A stretch of DNA of 64,000 nt from Hippopus hippopus (Eukaryota; Mollusca; Bivalvia; Cardiida; Cardiidae): contig OX328108.1 of the NCBI GenBank assembly GCA_946811185.2, forward strand, positions 2,131,501-2,195,500. Direction: 5' to 3'. Below the pieces are notes generated by a model that worked only from the letters and a program-made list of their open reading frames with translations, ran no database searches and had not been told where the DNA came from. The position numbers and the translations under genes were made by a program. Positions within the stretch are counted from its first letter, which is position 1. Each line of letters starts with the position of its first letter. Below, one piece after another: positions 1 to 10,584 of the stretch.

Positions 1-159
1 CTCCCTGGAACTTTTAACAGGTACTAGTGCAGTTTAATTAGACTTCTTCCATAGGCTGACTGCCTTATCCACAATGTTTTCAGAAGCCTTCTTCCTCAGA
101 CGTTATAAAAAAATACTGGCCCAAGTGGGTTGTTCTATTAAAGAAACTCTAGGAAGGCA

Positions 160-388
160 TTAAGTCTGTGCCAGATGAAAAAATTTTAGACTAGTCCAGA
201 TTGAAAGCATTTGCAGACAACAAATTAAAGGTGGTTCATATGCTGAAATTAGTCCTTGATAGGATAGAAAACATTATGGGAAAAGGAGAAAGTGCTGGTT
301 ACAAGCATTTTCTCCTTTTCCCAAAATGTTTTCAAAAGCCGTCTTCCTCAGCATTGTTAAAAGTGGGGATTGTGTGGTAAAGGGTTAA
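160..388. repeat. TTAA MITE, full-length copy
   Basis: 229 bp bounded by TTAA at each end. It ends in TGGTAAAGGG before TTAA and has the ~56-bp central palindrome built on GGGAAAAGGAGAAA. Shape and TTAA ends match piggyBac-type non-autonomous elements. Confidence 0.8.
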
Positions 389-716
389 CAGGTACAGGAC
401 TTAGTGTAATTATATCAGACTTGTTCCATAGAGGATGACTGCTTTATCCACAATGTTTCAAGAGCCTTTTTCCTCAGACAGGTTTTATGCATCTGCATCT
501 GCACCTATATCAGCCTTCTAGACTGTGCAGCCTGACATGAATCAAAGCTCTTTGCTATTTTTTAAAAGTTCTGCATGTCCAAGGACCATTCTACCTCCAG
601 ACTCAGTTACTTGTTAGATTTTATGGATCTATAATGTTACGGGAGATCACTCCTTCCTTACTGTATAGCTTTCCCGTATAAAAAAAAAATCAATACCTGA
701 CAGCTGCGTCAGAGAG

Positions 717-790
717 AATTCTCTTTAGCTCAGTGGTTATGGTGTTGGCCTTTCGTCCGGGCATTCTAGGTTCGAATCCTGCCCGGTCCC
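717..790 (+). repeat. tRNA-like SINE head fragment
   Basis: An A-box-like TTAGCTCAGTGG and a B-box GGTTCGAATCC are spaced as in a tRNA, but the outer arms do not form an acceptor stem. Read as a tRNA-derived SINE head in an ABCB intron, not a tRNA gene. Confidence 0.6.
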
Positions 791-973
791 TGTATTTCTG
801 CCATGCATTTGTATTTCAGTTATGCATTTGTTGCGAACTTTCATGTTTGTAAGAATAATTATGTGACAACTTAGCTCTACATAGTGCATTACGAAAATGC
901 ATTAAACCTCCTTTTGCAAGGGCACCAGAAAATTTTTACTGTTTGGTAAAAAGTTAATACATCTATATTTCAG

Positions 974-1177
974 GCAGCGGGAGCTCGTATCGGTCAGTCA
1001 ATCATGAGTCTGTCAAGTATATTAGCCGGTCTGATCATCGCCTTTATCTACAGCTGGAAAATGACCCTGGTCATTCTGGGATTTGTACCTTTTCTTGTGG
1101 CCGGAGGGTTCCTACAGATGACCATGCTGCAAGGGGCTGCTGGTAAAAATAAGGAAGCTCTAGAGGCTGCAGGAAAG
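974..1177 (+). CDS. ABCB1-like: ABCB exon a (transmembrane helices of second half)
   Basis: The acceptor TTTCAG ends at 973 and the donor GTAAAT starts at 1178; the exon is 68 whole codons. It encodes a hydrophobic helix ([14 protein letters not shown]), a short charged turn, a second helix ([15 protein letters not shown]) and the start of the cytoplasmic loop ending EALEAAGK. This corresponds to the TM9-TM10 region of MDR1. Confidence 0.93.
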
Positions 1178-4100
1178 GTAAATTTCACGAAATATTTTTG
1201 TTTTCTTATAATACTCATTAATTACTTTCGAAATGAAAACTATTTGAAAAGATCCCAAAGTCGTAGGTACTTAATTCTTTACCAAACAACAAAATTTTAG
1301 GCTTGTCTTAACTGTTTACCAGACAAATCCCGAGTTTTAAAGACCCTGAAGAAGAATGCTTTTGAAAACATTAAGGGAAAAGGAGAAAATGCTGGTAACC
1401 AGTATTTTCTCCTTTTCCGAAAATGTTTTCTACCCTATCAAAGTCAGAAATCATGATTTGAACTACTTTTATTTTGTTACCTGCAAATGCTTTGAATTTA
1501 GTCCAGCCCAAATTTTGTTGTTTGGTAAGGGCTTAATTGAAAGTAATTGCTGACGACAAATTTTATATCAGTCAAATTATGAAATCTGCCTTTGGAAGGA
1601 TGGAAAACATTATTGGGAAAGGAGAAAATGCTGGTTACCAGCATTTTCTTCTCTGCCCTTAATGTTTTCAAAAGAGTTCTTTCTCAGGGTCATTAAAACT
1701 CGGGATTGTGTGTTAAAGGGTAAATAGGAATCCAAGTGTATTACCTCTTTTACGAAACCATCCCAAGTTTTAACAACTTTTTAGAAGAGGGCTTTAGGAA
1801 AAATTGTGGCAATAGGAGAAAATGCTGGTAACCAGCATTTCCTCCTTTTCCCACAATATTTTCTACAAATTTCTTAATTTGAGTCACACTTAAATTGTTG
1901 TCTGCAAATGACTTTAATTTTTACAAGTCTACATTTTTGTCGTTTGGTAAAGAGTTAACTCTTTATGAAACCATCCCAAGTTTTAACAATCTTGTACAAG
2001 AGGGCTTGAGAAAAAATTGTGGAAAATCGAGAAAATGGTGGTGACCAACATTTTCTCCTTTTCCCACAACGTTTTTTGTCCTTGCTGACAAACATTTCAT
2101 GTTTCGATTAATATTTAATTTATAGTCACCAAATGCTTTCAATTTTGATGATTCTAAATTCTGTGGTCTGGTATAAAGTCAAACTACAGTGAACTTCTCT
2201 GCAAGTCCATACAGTTTGCACAAGTCTGAAATTTTGTAGGTTTAACTTTTCATGACAAAATTCTACACTTGTCCAATTTGAAAGCGTTTGCAGACAACAT
2301 ACAAAATGTACTTCAAATGATGGATTTGTTTTTGAAAAGGGCAGGAAACATTATGGGAACAGGGCTAGTGTTCAAAAGTTTTCCCTTTCAGGTTCTATGA
2401 AACTTGTGATTGTGATACAGGGAGGAACTGATGAATACAGATTTACCTTCAACCATGCTCTGTGAAAAGGGGGTTTATTGAACCTGTAAAAAGTATCCAC
2501 CCAGGTCAGCCTGCGCAGTCTATCTAGGCTGACCTAGGTCAAAACTTTTTGGTATTGGTCAATTTTCTGCATGTCAAAGGACAAGTCCACCTTAAGATTC
2601 AGTCAGTTGTTAGACAAAATGGATTTTATGGATCCATATCTATACAATGACTTGCTTAGTATAATGCATTTCTGACATGCATTTACTCTTCACCACACAG
2701 ACCCAACTTGTAACGACCCCGAAGGAGTAGAAGAAGGCTTTTGAAAAACTGAGGGAAAAGAAAATGCTGGTAATCAGCATTTTCTCCTTTTCCCACAATG
2801 ATTATTAGCCCATCAAAGACAAAAATCATCACTTGAGCCACATTCATTTTGTTGTCAGTCAGCTACAAAATTTTATTATTTGTTAAAGAGTGAAACCCCT
2901 TTCTGCCAGCACACCACTCAAATGTTTTTAAAAATTTTCCAACATTCCAGGTTGCCGTGGAATCCATCGAGAACATTAGAACTGTGGCCTCTCTGACAAA
3001 AGAGCCAAAGTTCATCGAAAACTTTCTACATGAGCTACAGGAACCATACAAAAATGCCATGAAGAAAGCTCACGTTGTCGGAATAGCCTTCTCCTTCTCC
3101 CAGGGAGTCATGTTCTTTACCTATGCCGCATGTTTCTATTTCGGAGCCTACTTGATCAGCGAAAATGAACTGGATTATGTGGAAGTTTTCCGGTCAGTGA
3201 GAGAGTTTTTTCTCCCATATCATATTCTGTTATCAACCCTAATCCTGCTAAATAAGTGAAATGAAACTTTCAAGCCGATAGTAGAAACCAAGATTTTGCT
3301 ATTTAAAAAAGGTGTTTTTTTTGGGGGGGGGGGCCTCCACATTCTGTGCAGTCTGATCTTGATCTTCACTGTCCACAAAAGGTCCTTTAGTCACGCATAG
3401 CAGCCGAAGGGTTGATGTGTTCCACTTCTAAATCTGTTATGTTAAGTTTACATTGTAAATGAGTCTATTCTGACTTGACAAGGACTGAACACTTTCATCT
3501 GAGTTACAGATCTCTTTGTATTGAATTAGTGTTTACAAAAGCAGTTTATTTTATTCTTTAAATTTAAAAAAAAAATAAGGTGAACCATTTTTTGCAATAA
3601 TTTAGTTGGCTCAATCTGCATCAATGGCTCTTGAAGACAGATTCATAAATAGTGTCAAGCAAAAGTTGTTGCACTCACAGGAGTTTTTCTTGCTTAGGAA
3701 TTTCTAAATTCTCAGATACCCATATTTTTTTTCTAATTGTCAGAAGTGTTATATATTTGTTTCAAAATTGAACAATGTAGAACATTGCCAAAGACTGACT
3801 TGACCTCACATGTATTTTAGCCCCACAATGTGAAAAGATGGTTTAACCCTTTCCCAAACAATCCCTGGTTTTTACGGGTCAGGAATAGAAGCCTTTTGAA
3901 AACATTGTGGGAAAAGGAGAAAATGCTGGTAACCAGCATTTTCTCCTTTTCCCACAATGTTTTCTACCTTATCATATAGAAAAATCATCATTTTAGCAAC
4001 TGTTAATTTGTCATCTGCAAAATGCTTTCAGTTTGGTCTGGTCCAAAATTTGCCGTTTGGGAAAGGTTTAATACATCTGCAAAATGTTTCATGTCAGCCT

Positions 4101-7100
4101 GCATGTACCTGGGCTTATACCCATTGCTTTTCTTAAATTTTCTGCATGTCAGAGAACCATTCTACCTCATGATCCTGTGAGTTTTGTACAAAATTTTTCT
4201 ATCCATACTTTGTGACAACTTTCTTGTTATGATGGTTTGCAAAGTTGCATTAAACCCCTTTCCCATAGCCACTCATTTATTTTCTTTAACAGAGTCTTCT
4301 CAGCCCTGGTTTTCAGTGCCATGTCTGTGGGTGAGGCCAGTTCATTTGCACCGGATGCAGCCAAGGCCCAAGCCTCTGCTATTGAAATTTTCAAATTACT
4401 GGATAGGGAACCAGCCATTGATTCATACTCCAAAGACGGGGAACAACCTAAAGAGGTCTGTAGGCCAGCCTCAATATGGTCTCTTCTTCAACTCTTTACC
4501 AAACAATCCCGGGTTTTAACGACCCTTGGAGAGAAGTCTTTTGAGCCATCTTTAACTTGTCGTCTGCAAATGCTTTCAATTTGGACCAGTCTAAAATTTT
4601 GTTGTCCAGAAAATAGTTAAAAGGGTCTAACTCTTTACCACGCATCAAAATTTTAGACTAGTCCAGTCTAAAAGCATTTGCAGATGACAAAATGAATGGT
4701 TATCAAATGAAAATTTTTGTTTTTGAAAGGGTAGAAAACAGGGTGGGAAAAGGAGAAAATGCTGGTTACCAGTATTTCTCCTTTTCCAACAATATTTTCA
4801 AATACCTGCTCTTTTACGGGCGTTAAAACTTGGGATTGTGTGGTAAAGGGTTAAAGATGGAAAGGATTATATGTGTATAATCTATTGATATCATATTAAA
4901 ATATTTCACCATTTCTAGAATATATTTGAATGGTCAACTGTTTGATTCTATCCCTTCTAAAAACCATTTATCAAGAAGTCTTTGAAATGATATTTTATCA
5001 GTTAAAGTCTAGCCTGAAAGTGCAGTGGGTAGTGTACAAAACTTAAATTCTGGGGTGGCTGGTTTCAATCCCTTGCTTGGAGAACTTCTTACAAGGATCT
5101 ATGATAGTCGTTGTGATAGGATTCATTCCTCTCTAACCACCCATCATTGTTTCAACGATGGTTGTGTGGGAAAGCAGCCAGTAGCTTGGGAAGAATATTG
5201 TTCCAAGGACTGGTAAAAGAAACTTCAGAAAAGTATGGATAGGTGCACTGGTGATATAACTAAAATAATGTTGTTGAAAATGGCATTATATACAATAATA
5301 ACAAACAACTTAAGGGTATTGTTTAGAAATAATAATAATTTTGGTAAATCTGTGTACTGTATTAAGCTCTTTTTCTATTATTAATAAGTAAAAAAAGCTC
5401 GCATTTTAGTGCATAGAAAACTCATGAAAAGATATTAGCTTATAGATATGTGACTGTGATCAATAATATATTTTTTTCACTTTCTTTTGTCAAATGTTAA
5501 TTTTATGCAGGGCAAATTAGTGTATTTAAAACCATTGTAGGGTTCATACACTGCCGCTATTACTTTCACCGGTGTCAAATTCCGCTACCCAACCAGAAAG
5601 GATGTGACTGTGCTAAATGGGTTGAATATCACTGTGTCCCCAGGACAGACTGTGGCCCTTGTAGGCAGTTCAGGCTGTGGTAAAAGTACAACTGTACAAT
5701 TGATAGAGAGATTCTATGATCCAGAAGATGGAGACGTGGTGCGTGTAATTGATCACAATTTAAGAACTTTCATGTGCTTATCGCTTTACCAGACCAACAA
5801 AATTTAAGGGCCTCCTATAACAGTAAACTAAGCTTGACTCAAATGATACTACACAGTCTCGAGTTTTGAATGACCCTTGAAATTGGTAACCAGCATTTTC
5901 TCCTTTTCCCACAATGTTGTCTGACCTTTCAGAAACAAAGCCAATGATTTGAGCCGCATTTAATTAATTTTGATGTCTATAAAGGCTTTCAAATTTTGAC
6001 CACTCTAAAATTTTGTCATTTGTTAAAGAATTTAAAAGTGGAAAACACTTTTAAAAGTGTTCTTTCTCAGGGTCATTTAATCTGGGGGTTGTTTTGTTAA
6101 CTGTTAAAATGTACTTTTTGATGTTATGTTGAAAATATTTCAATACTCTATTATTATTATTATTTTTATGACTTTAGAATTATCAAAAATTTATGATACA
6201 CATCTTTGTTTTCAAGTAAAATCTTTAACAATGACACAATGCTATCACTGTACCCACTAAATATACCTAGAATGTTATGTTCTTTAGTGTAAGAAATGTT
6301 TGTAAATCTATGTATGCTTTATAAACCCCAATTCTACTGGAAGGAGATTACACCGTGGAATGGGGATGTAATATTTCCACCTTTCAGGGGATTTTCTCCA
6401 TTTAAACCTAAAACTGAAAATTCAAAACTGTCCCAGCTCATAAAGATCTGCTCAGAAATGATGTATTTACTGAGGTATTTGAGAGTGTAGGGGTGTCAGG
6501 CCATTTTCCTCACCTCTCACTTGTTTTTAATTTCACCTCTGTTTACTTTTCTAGTTCTTAGACTCCCACAAAATGACAGATTTGAACATAGGGTGGCTGA
6601 GATCCCAGATTGGTATCGTATCCCAGGAGCCTATCCTGTTTGACAGAAGTATAGCAGAGAATATTGCCTACGGGGACAACTCTCGAGAGGTGCCAATGGA
6701 CGAGGTCATTGCAGCAGCAAGAAGTGCCAATATTCATTCTTTCATATCAAGCCTACCAGATGTAAGTTGTTTAGATACCAAGTTGACGCTTTAGCAAACA
6801 ATACCTAGGACCTTGAGGTAGAAATCCTTTCTAAAAACAGTGTGGGAAAAAAGAGAAAATGCTGGTAACCAGCATTTTTCTCCTTTTCCCACATTGTTTT
6901 CTACCTTTGGAAAAACATGTTCATTTATTCCAGTCAAATCTAATTTAATGAAAGACAAAGAGAAAAGGAAAGACATGACTTAAAACCAGCATTTTCTCCA
7001 TTTCCCACAATGTTTTTCAAAAGCTTTCTAAGGGTTGTTAAAACTTTGGGTTGTGTGGTAAAGGGTTAACTGATTACAAAACCACAAAATTTTAGACTTG

Positions 7101-8867
7101 TCAGAATCAAAAGCATCTGAAGATAGCAAATTCAATGTTTGAGTTTTTGAAAAAGTAGAAAACATTGTGGGAAAGGGAGAAAATGCTGGTCACCAGCATT
7201 TTCTCCTTTTCTTACAATGTTTTCAAAAGTCCTTATTCATGGTCAAGGTTAAAACACCAGATTGTTTGGTAAAGGTTTGACCAAGCAGGTTTCATTCATT
7301 CCATAGCTGTTTGTTTAATACAGGTTTGGGCTATAAACTTGAGCAATGCTCTGTGAAAAGAGGGTTTAATGCATCAAAAAAAAAATTATCAGACATAAGC
7401 CTGTGCAGTCAGTGCAAACTGACATGGGTTGAAACTTTTTTGCTATCTATTATTTTTTTGCTTGTCCAAGGACTACTCTACCTCAAGATTTAGTAGATGG
7501 TTAGACAAATGGATTTTGTGGATCCATAATTATGTGATTACTTGCTTGGTGTAATGAATTAGGGATGCATCTAAACCTGTTTTGCTAGAACACAGCTCTT
7601 AAGCAAGACCATTTGACCATACCTGATTGCCCCAATGTACATGTACCAAATTGCTCCTATGTACATGTACCAGATTGCTGTTATGTACATGTACCTGATT
7701 GCTCCAGTGTACATGTACCTGATTGCTCCAATGTTCATGTACTTGGTTGTTCCAATGTACATGTACCTGATTGCTCAAATGTACACGTTCCTGATTGCTC
7801 CTATGCACATGTAACTGATTTCAGGGCTACGAGACTAATGTTGGTGAAAAAGGAGCCCAGCTAAGTGGAGGTCAGAAACAGAGAGTGGCCATTGCCAGAG
7901 CTTTACTAAGAAATCCAAAGATACTGCTGTTAGATGAAGCTACCTCAGCATTAGATACTGAGAGTGAAAAGGTAAGTCAACCAATTCTAAAGTTATAAAT
8001 TTAACCCCTTACTTAATGATCACATGATTCTAATGACCCTACCCGGCTGGGTAGCTCGGTGGTTATCGTATCTGACTCATGCCCTGGTTGTTGCCAGTTC
8101 AATGCCTGCTTGAGACAAACTTTCTTACAGTGATGGTTTGACTCTTACCTTGATGCATGTGAGAAAAGTACCCAGTGGCTTAGAAAGAAAGTTGTGTCAG
8201 CACTGGTGTGAAAAAGCCAGGAAACACATGCGTAGATGCACTGGCTGCCATGATATGACTTTAGCTGTTAAAACTGTGTTTAACTCAAATACTAACAAAT
8301 AAAACAAATTTGATGACCCTAAATAAAGGAAGGCTTTTGAAAACATTGTGGGAAAAGGAGAAAAATGCTGGTAACCAGCTAGAGTATTTTCAAAAGCCTT
8401 CTCCATCAGAATTGAACTGGGGATTTTGTGTGGTAAAGTTTTCCAGAATAATTCCTTATAAAATGTGCTTTAACCCTTTACCACACAGCCACAAGTTTTA
8501 ACTACCCAAAGGAAGAAGGCTTTTGAAAACGTAATGGAAAAATAAGAAAATGCTGGTAACCAGCATTTTCTCCTTTTCCTACAATGTTTTCTTCCCTTCA
8601 GATGAAACATATCAGTTTTTGAGCCCCCTTTACACAGAGCATGACTCATTTACTTAATGCTTTTAGGTTGTACAGGAGGCGTTAGATAAAGCCCGGGAAG
8701 GTCGGACAAGTATTGTGATAGCTCATAGATTGTCTACGATCCAAAATGCGGACAAAATCTATGTCATTCGTAAAGGTGTGGTCACAGAGGAGGGGACTCA
8801 TAGCCAGCTGATGAGTCATCAAGGCTTTTATTACAAGTTAAATCAGGCACAGGGCAGGAAAAACTGA
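974..8867 (+). CDS. ABCB1-like: ABCB-family multidrug transporter (P-glycoprotein/MDR1-like), C-terminal 453 residues in seven exons
   Basis: ATP-driven exporter of the plasma membrane; full-length members have two halves, each with six helices and one nucleotide-binding domain. Coding exons are 974-1177, 2951-3192, 4293-4455, 5541-5738, 6555-6761, 7825-7971 and 8667-8867. All introns are GT-AG, and the phases join into one open frame ending in TGA at 8865-8867. Visible in order: the last transmembrane helices (exons 1-3), Walker [10 protein letters not shown] (exon 4), Q-loop IVSQEP (exon 5), signature LSGGQ and Walker [13 protein letters not shown] (exon 6), and H-loop IAHRLS (exon 7). Every catalytic motif of NBD2 is intact, so the gene looks functional. 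Order and spacing match the C-terminal half of vertebrate MDR1. The first half must lie left of the window. Introns are loaded with MITEs and SINEs. Family assignment is firm; the exact orthologue is inferred. Confidence 0.95.
1308..1536. repeat. TTAA MITE, full-length copy
   Basis: 229 bp, TTAA at both ends, opposite orientation to the copy at 160. The central palindrome is intact. Lies in the intron after ABCB exon a. Confidence 0.8.
1553..1724. repeat. TTAA MITE, end-degraded copy
   Basis: Central palindrome and right part present; one terminus is eroded and the other reads TGTTAAAGGG without a clean TTAA. Confidence 0.65.
1740..1958. repeat. TTAA MITE, shares its terminal TTAA with the next copy
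   Basis: Right end GGTAAAGAGTTAA at 1946-1958; its TTAA (1955-1958) is also the start of the following copy. Left end is diverged. Confidence 0.7.
1955..2182. repeat. TTAA MITE, second of an adjoining pair
   Basis: Starts at the shared TTAA with TTAACTCTTTA. Core palindrome diverged; the right end has lost TTAA. Confidence 0.65.
2703..2894. repeat. TTAA MITE, degraded copy
   Basis: Core palindrome recognisable with a shortened left arm. Ends about 55 bp before the acceptor of ABCB exon b. Confidence 0.6.
2951..3192 (+). CDS. ABCB1-like: ABCB exon b (cytoplasmic loop and TM11)
   Basis: The acceptor TTCCAG ends at 2950 and the donor GTCAGT starts at 3193. The exon encodes the coupling region ([16 protein letters not shown]) and a helix ([19 protein letters not shown]). 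It ends with two bases of an Arg codon that is completed by the next exon. Confidence 0.93.
3843..4071. repeat. TTAA MITE, full-length copy
   Basis: 229 bp from TTAACCCTTT to GGTTTAA with a near-perfect central palindrome. One of the best-preserved copies. Confidence 0.82.
4293..4455 (+). CDS. ABCB1-like: ABCB exon c (last helix and NBD linker)
   Basis: The acceptor TTTAACAG ends at 4292 and the donor GTCTGT starts at 4456. The exon completes the split Arg codon, then encodes [13 protein letters not shown] and the linker [12 protein letters not shown] deleted MITE begins only about 30 bp after the donor. Confidence 0.92.
4488..4620. repeat. TTAA MITE lacking the central palindrome
   Basis: Both outer arms are present (ACTCTTTACCAAACAATCCC at the left) but the whole central hairpin is missing, as expected for a hairpin deletion. 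Begins about 30 bp after the exon c donor. Confidence 0.7.
4627..4854. repeat. TTAA MITE, full-length copy
   Basis: 228 bp in the opposite orientation to its neighbour at 4488. Ends TGGTAAAGGGTTAA; the left terminal tetranucleotide has mutated to CTAA. Confidence 0.78.
5013..5310 (+). repeat. SINE, GGTTTCAATCCC-type head
   Basis: Degenerate tRNA-like head with a B-box-like GGCTGGTTTCAATCC, a shared body (GATAGGATTCATTCCTCTCT, TGGATAGGTGCACTGG) and a tail with AAAATAATGTTG. Same family as 13982 and 33008. Confidence 0.7.
5541..5738 (+). CDS. ABCB1-like: ABCB exon d (NBD2, Walker A)
   Basis: The acceptor ATTGTAG ends at 5540; the donor is taken as GTGCGT at 5739, because this joins in phase to the next exon and gives the expected family sequence. 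The exon carries the A-loop region ([11 protein letters not shown]) and Walker [10 protein letters not shown], followed by [13 protein letters not shown]. Confidence 0.92.
5850..6110. repeat. TTAA MITE fragments
   Basis: Two partial arms: the palindrome right half with its right arm (about 5885-6020), then a piece of an oppositely oriented copy (about 6035-6110). The rest of this intron to 6550 shows nothing else I recognise. Confidence 0.55.
6555..6761 (+). CDS. ABCB1-like: ABCB exon e (NBD2, Q-loop)
   Basis: The acceptor TTTTCTAG ends at 6554 and the donor GTAAGT starts at 6762; 69 codons in phase 0. It contains the Q-loop [14 protein letters not shown] and the helical subdomain leading to FISSLPD. 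Confidence 0.93.
6779..6930. repeat. TTAA MITE, truncated
   Basis: Left arm and full central palindrome, right arm lost. Starts just after the exon e donor. Confidence 0.6.
6981..7069. repeat. TTAA MITE, right half only
   Basis: Runs from the hairpin half to TGGTAAAGGGTTAA; the terminal TTAA (7066-7069) is shared with the next copy. Confidence 0.6.
7066..7279. repeat. TTAA MITE, near full length
   Basis: 214 bp starting at the TTAA shared with the preceding half-copy; central palindrome intact; right end mutated to AAAGGTTTGA. Confidence 0.72.
7613..7820 (+). repeat. 24-bp minisatellite abutting a splice acceptor
   Basis: About 8.5 diverged units around TGTACATGTACCTGATTGCT. The last unit runs directly into the CTGATTTCAG acceptor of exon f. 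Unit length is a multiple of three, so open frames in it on both strands are artefacts. Confidence 0.85.
7825..7971 (+). CDS. ABCB1-like: ABCB exon f (NBD2, signature and Walker B)
   Basis: The acceptor GATTTCAG ends at 7824, directly after a 24-bp minisatellite; the donor GTAAGT starts at 7972. 49 codons carry the ABC signature LSGGQKQR, Walker B ILLLDEA and the D-loop SALD. Confidence 0.94.
8038..8302 (+). repeat. tRNA-derived SINE
   Basis: The A-box-like GGGTAGCTCGGTGG and a diverged B-box (CCAGTTCAATGCC) are followed by a body shared with the SINE at 14497 (GAAAGAAAGTTGTGTC, GCACTGGCTGCCAT). Intronic in ABCB. Confidence 0.75.
8312..8432. repeat. TTAA MITE, internally deleted
   Basis: Left arm and half of the hairpin join to an oppositely oriented arm; both ends truncated. 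Confidence 0.5.
8470..8625. repeat. TTAA MITE, right-truncated
   Basis: Begins TTAACCCTTTACCACACA and keeps the central palindrome. The right arm fades about 40 bp before the last-exon acceptor. Confidence 0.65.
8667..8867 (+). CDS. ABCB1-like: ABCB last coding exon (NBD2, H-loop, stop)
   Basis: The acceptor CTTTTAG ends at 8666. The exon encodes [16 protein letters not shown], the switch histidine in IAHRLS, and a short tail ending GRKN before TGA. The 3' UTR presumably follows; I did not fix its end. Confidence 0.94.
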   Translation, partial: VVQEALDKAREGRTSIVIAHRLSTIQNADKIYVIRKGVVTEEGTHSQLMSHQGFYYKLNQAQGRKN

Positions 8868-8924
8868 ACTTTTTTTTTTTTAATAGGATTGATTTGATAA
8901 TGATCAATCCTTTATCAAAAGACA

Positions 8925-9106
8925 AATTTATGACCCTTGCATATTGAGAGAAAGTTAGTACAAGTAAGCGGAAAAATCTAGGGTAGAGTGGAAAACATTG
9001 TGGGAAAAGAAGAAAATGCTGGTTTCCAGCATTTTCTTCTTTTCCTACAATGTTTTCAATAGTCTTCTCCATCAAGGTAGCACAGGAGTTCGTTTGTTGA
9101 AGGGTG
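8925..9106. repeat. TTAA MITE, degraded copy in the ABCB 3' flank
   Basis: Central palindrome with one nearly complete arm; termini degraded. May lie inside the 3' UTR. Confidence 0.6.
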
Positions 9107-9716
9107 AAGACATGTGTTCAGACATGTCCCTTTAAATAATCATGTCCACCGTGAGCCTGTCATTATATTTCTGAGGACATTGCTAGTGTGTGGGCTTTCA
9201 TTGCATTTTCATGTTGTACCAGAAGCATGTTGATTTTTCCAGTAACTTGGCTCTAGTACTCCACTTTGAAAAAGTTTCAATCCATAAAACACCTTTCACG
9301 GCTATAGTTGCCTTTGCCGCCAGCATAGATCAAGATCATACAGCACAAAATGTGCAGTCTGAAGTTTGATCTTCACTGTCTGCAGTGCTGAAAAACTGCA
9401 GACAAAAAAAAAAAACCCATAAAATTGTACTTTAGACTGAAAGTGTCTGCTGGGTTTATTCAGGGCTTCAAGGCTTAATTTTTTTTAGATACTTCTGGTA
9501 TAACCCTCTTAAGTCCTCTTGTAGAAGTATCTGTCTTGGTGTTATGTGCTCTTTTTGATTTGATAATCTAGCCTTTATTTTGGGCAGAAAAGGACATTTT
9601 GTATTGATTTTAACCTATGTCATTTGCTGCTCTACTTATTCATGTATACTGATGTATTATCCAAAGATCTGAATCTCCATTTTTGTATATTCTTTCATGT
9701 TTGTGACAGAACTTCA
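9107..9716. other. ABCB 3' flank, nothing recognised
   Basis: AT-rich, no credible open frame. Contains a dispersed fragment with TAGATCAAGATCATACAG that recurs at 10,740-11,130. Confidence 0.4.
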
Positions 9717-9945
9717 TTAAGTCTTTACAATATTACAAAACTTCAGACTGGTCCTAATTGAAAGCATTTGCAGACAACAAATCAAATTTGCTCCAGTAGT
9801 GAAATCTGTCTTTGAAAGGATAGAAAACTTTGTGGGAAAAAGGAGAAAATGCTGGTAACCATCATTTTCTCCTATTTCGACAAAGTTTTCTAACATTTCA
9901 GAGATAAATCTTGACATTTGAGCCACATGTGTCATCAGCAAATTA
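9717..9945. repeat. Hybrid TTAA MITE with two right arms
   Basis: Both sides of the central palindrome match the right arm of the family (GCAAATGCTTTC-type sequence, inverted on the left), so the whole copy is one imperfect long palindrome instead of left arm plus right arm. Confidence 0.65.
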
Positions 9946-10302
9946 TTTCATACAGAATTTTCTTTCTTTATACTTTTGATTATGTTTGACTATCAAATGT
10001 TTTAAAATTGTCACTTTTTCCCAATATTTCAACAATCCTTATTTTGCAGACAATCAAACATACCGTATTCTCAATCATGCCAAGTTATGTAAATTGGGAC
10101 ACTTAAAGGAAAATGCAGTTTCGTTTATTTGTAGAATTCTTGTTACTGTGTGTTTCATAAGAGAGAGCAGTGGATTTTATTATTAAACATTTTAAAGCAG
10201 TATACAGTTACACTGACAAGAAAATCTCTTGTTGAATATTTCTATTCATTTTTTTATACTTTTTCAACAACTAGGTCTTTCACAGACTTTATATAGACTA
10301 TC

Positions 10303-10526
10303 TTAAACTCTTTACAAAATGACAAATTTTTCTATTGGTCCAAATTCAAAGCATTTGCAGGCGACAATGTCATTGTAGCTCAAATGAGGATTTCTGTCTT
10401 TGATTGGGTAGGAAACATTGTGGGAAAAGGAGAAAATGCTTTTACCAGCATTTTCTCCTTTTCCCACAATGTTTTCAAAGTCTTCTCGGGGTCATTAAAA
10501 CTCAGTACTGTGTGGTAATGAATTAA
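10303..10526. repeat. TTAA MITE, full-length copy
   Basis: 224 bp with TTAA at both ends and an intact hairpin stem. Confidence 0.78.
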
Positions 10527-10584
10527 TCCAAAAGAAATAGAGTCAACCATTGACTTCTGACGTTATTCTTTTTTTCGTTTTTTG

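Noticed and set aside
722..790. tRNA gene
   Set aside because: Promoter boxes are present but the ends do not form an acceptor stem; fits a SINE head.
1356..1553. 65-residue frame after ABCB exon a
   Set aside because: Lies within a MITE palindrome in an intron.
7571..7864. Open frames on both strands rich in VHV or MYIGAI repeats
   Set aside because: Product of a 24-bp minisatellite whose unit is a multiple of three.
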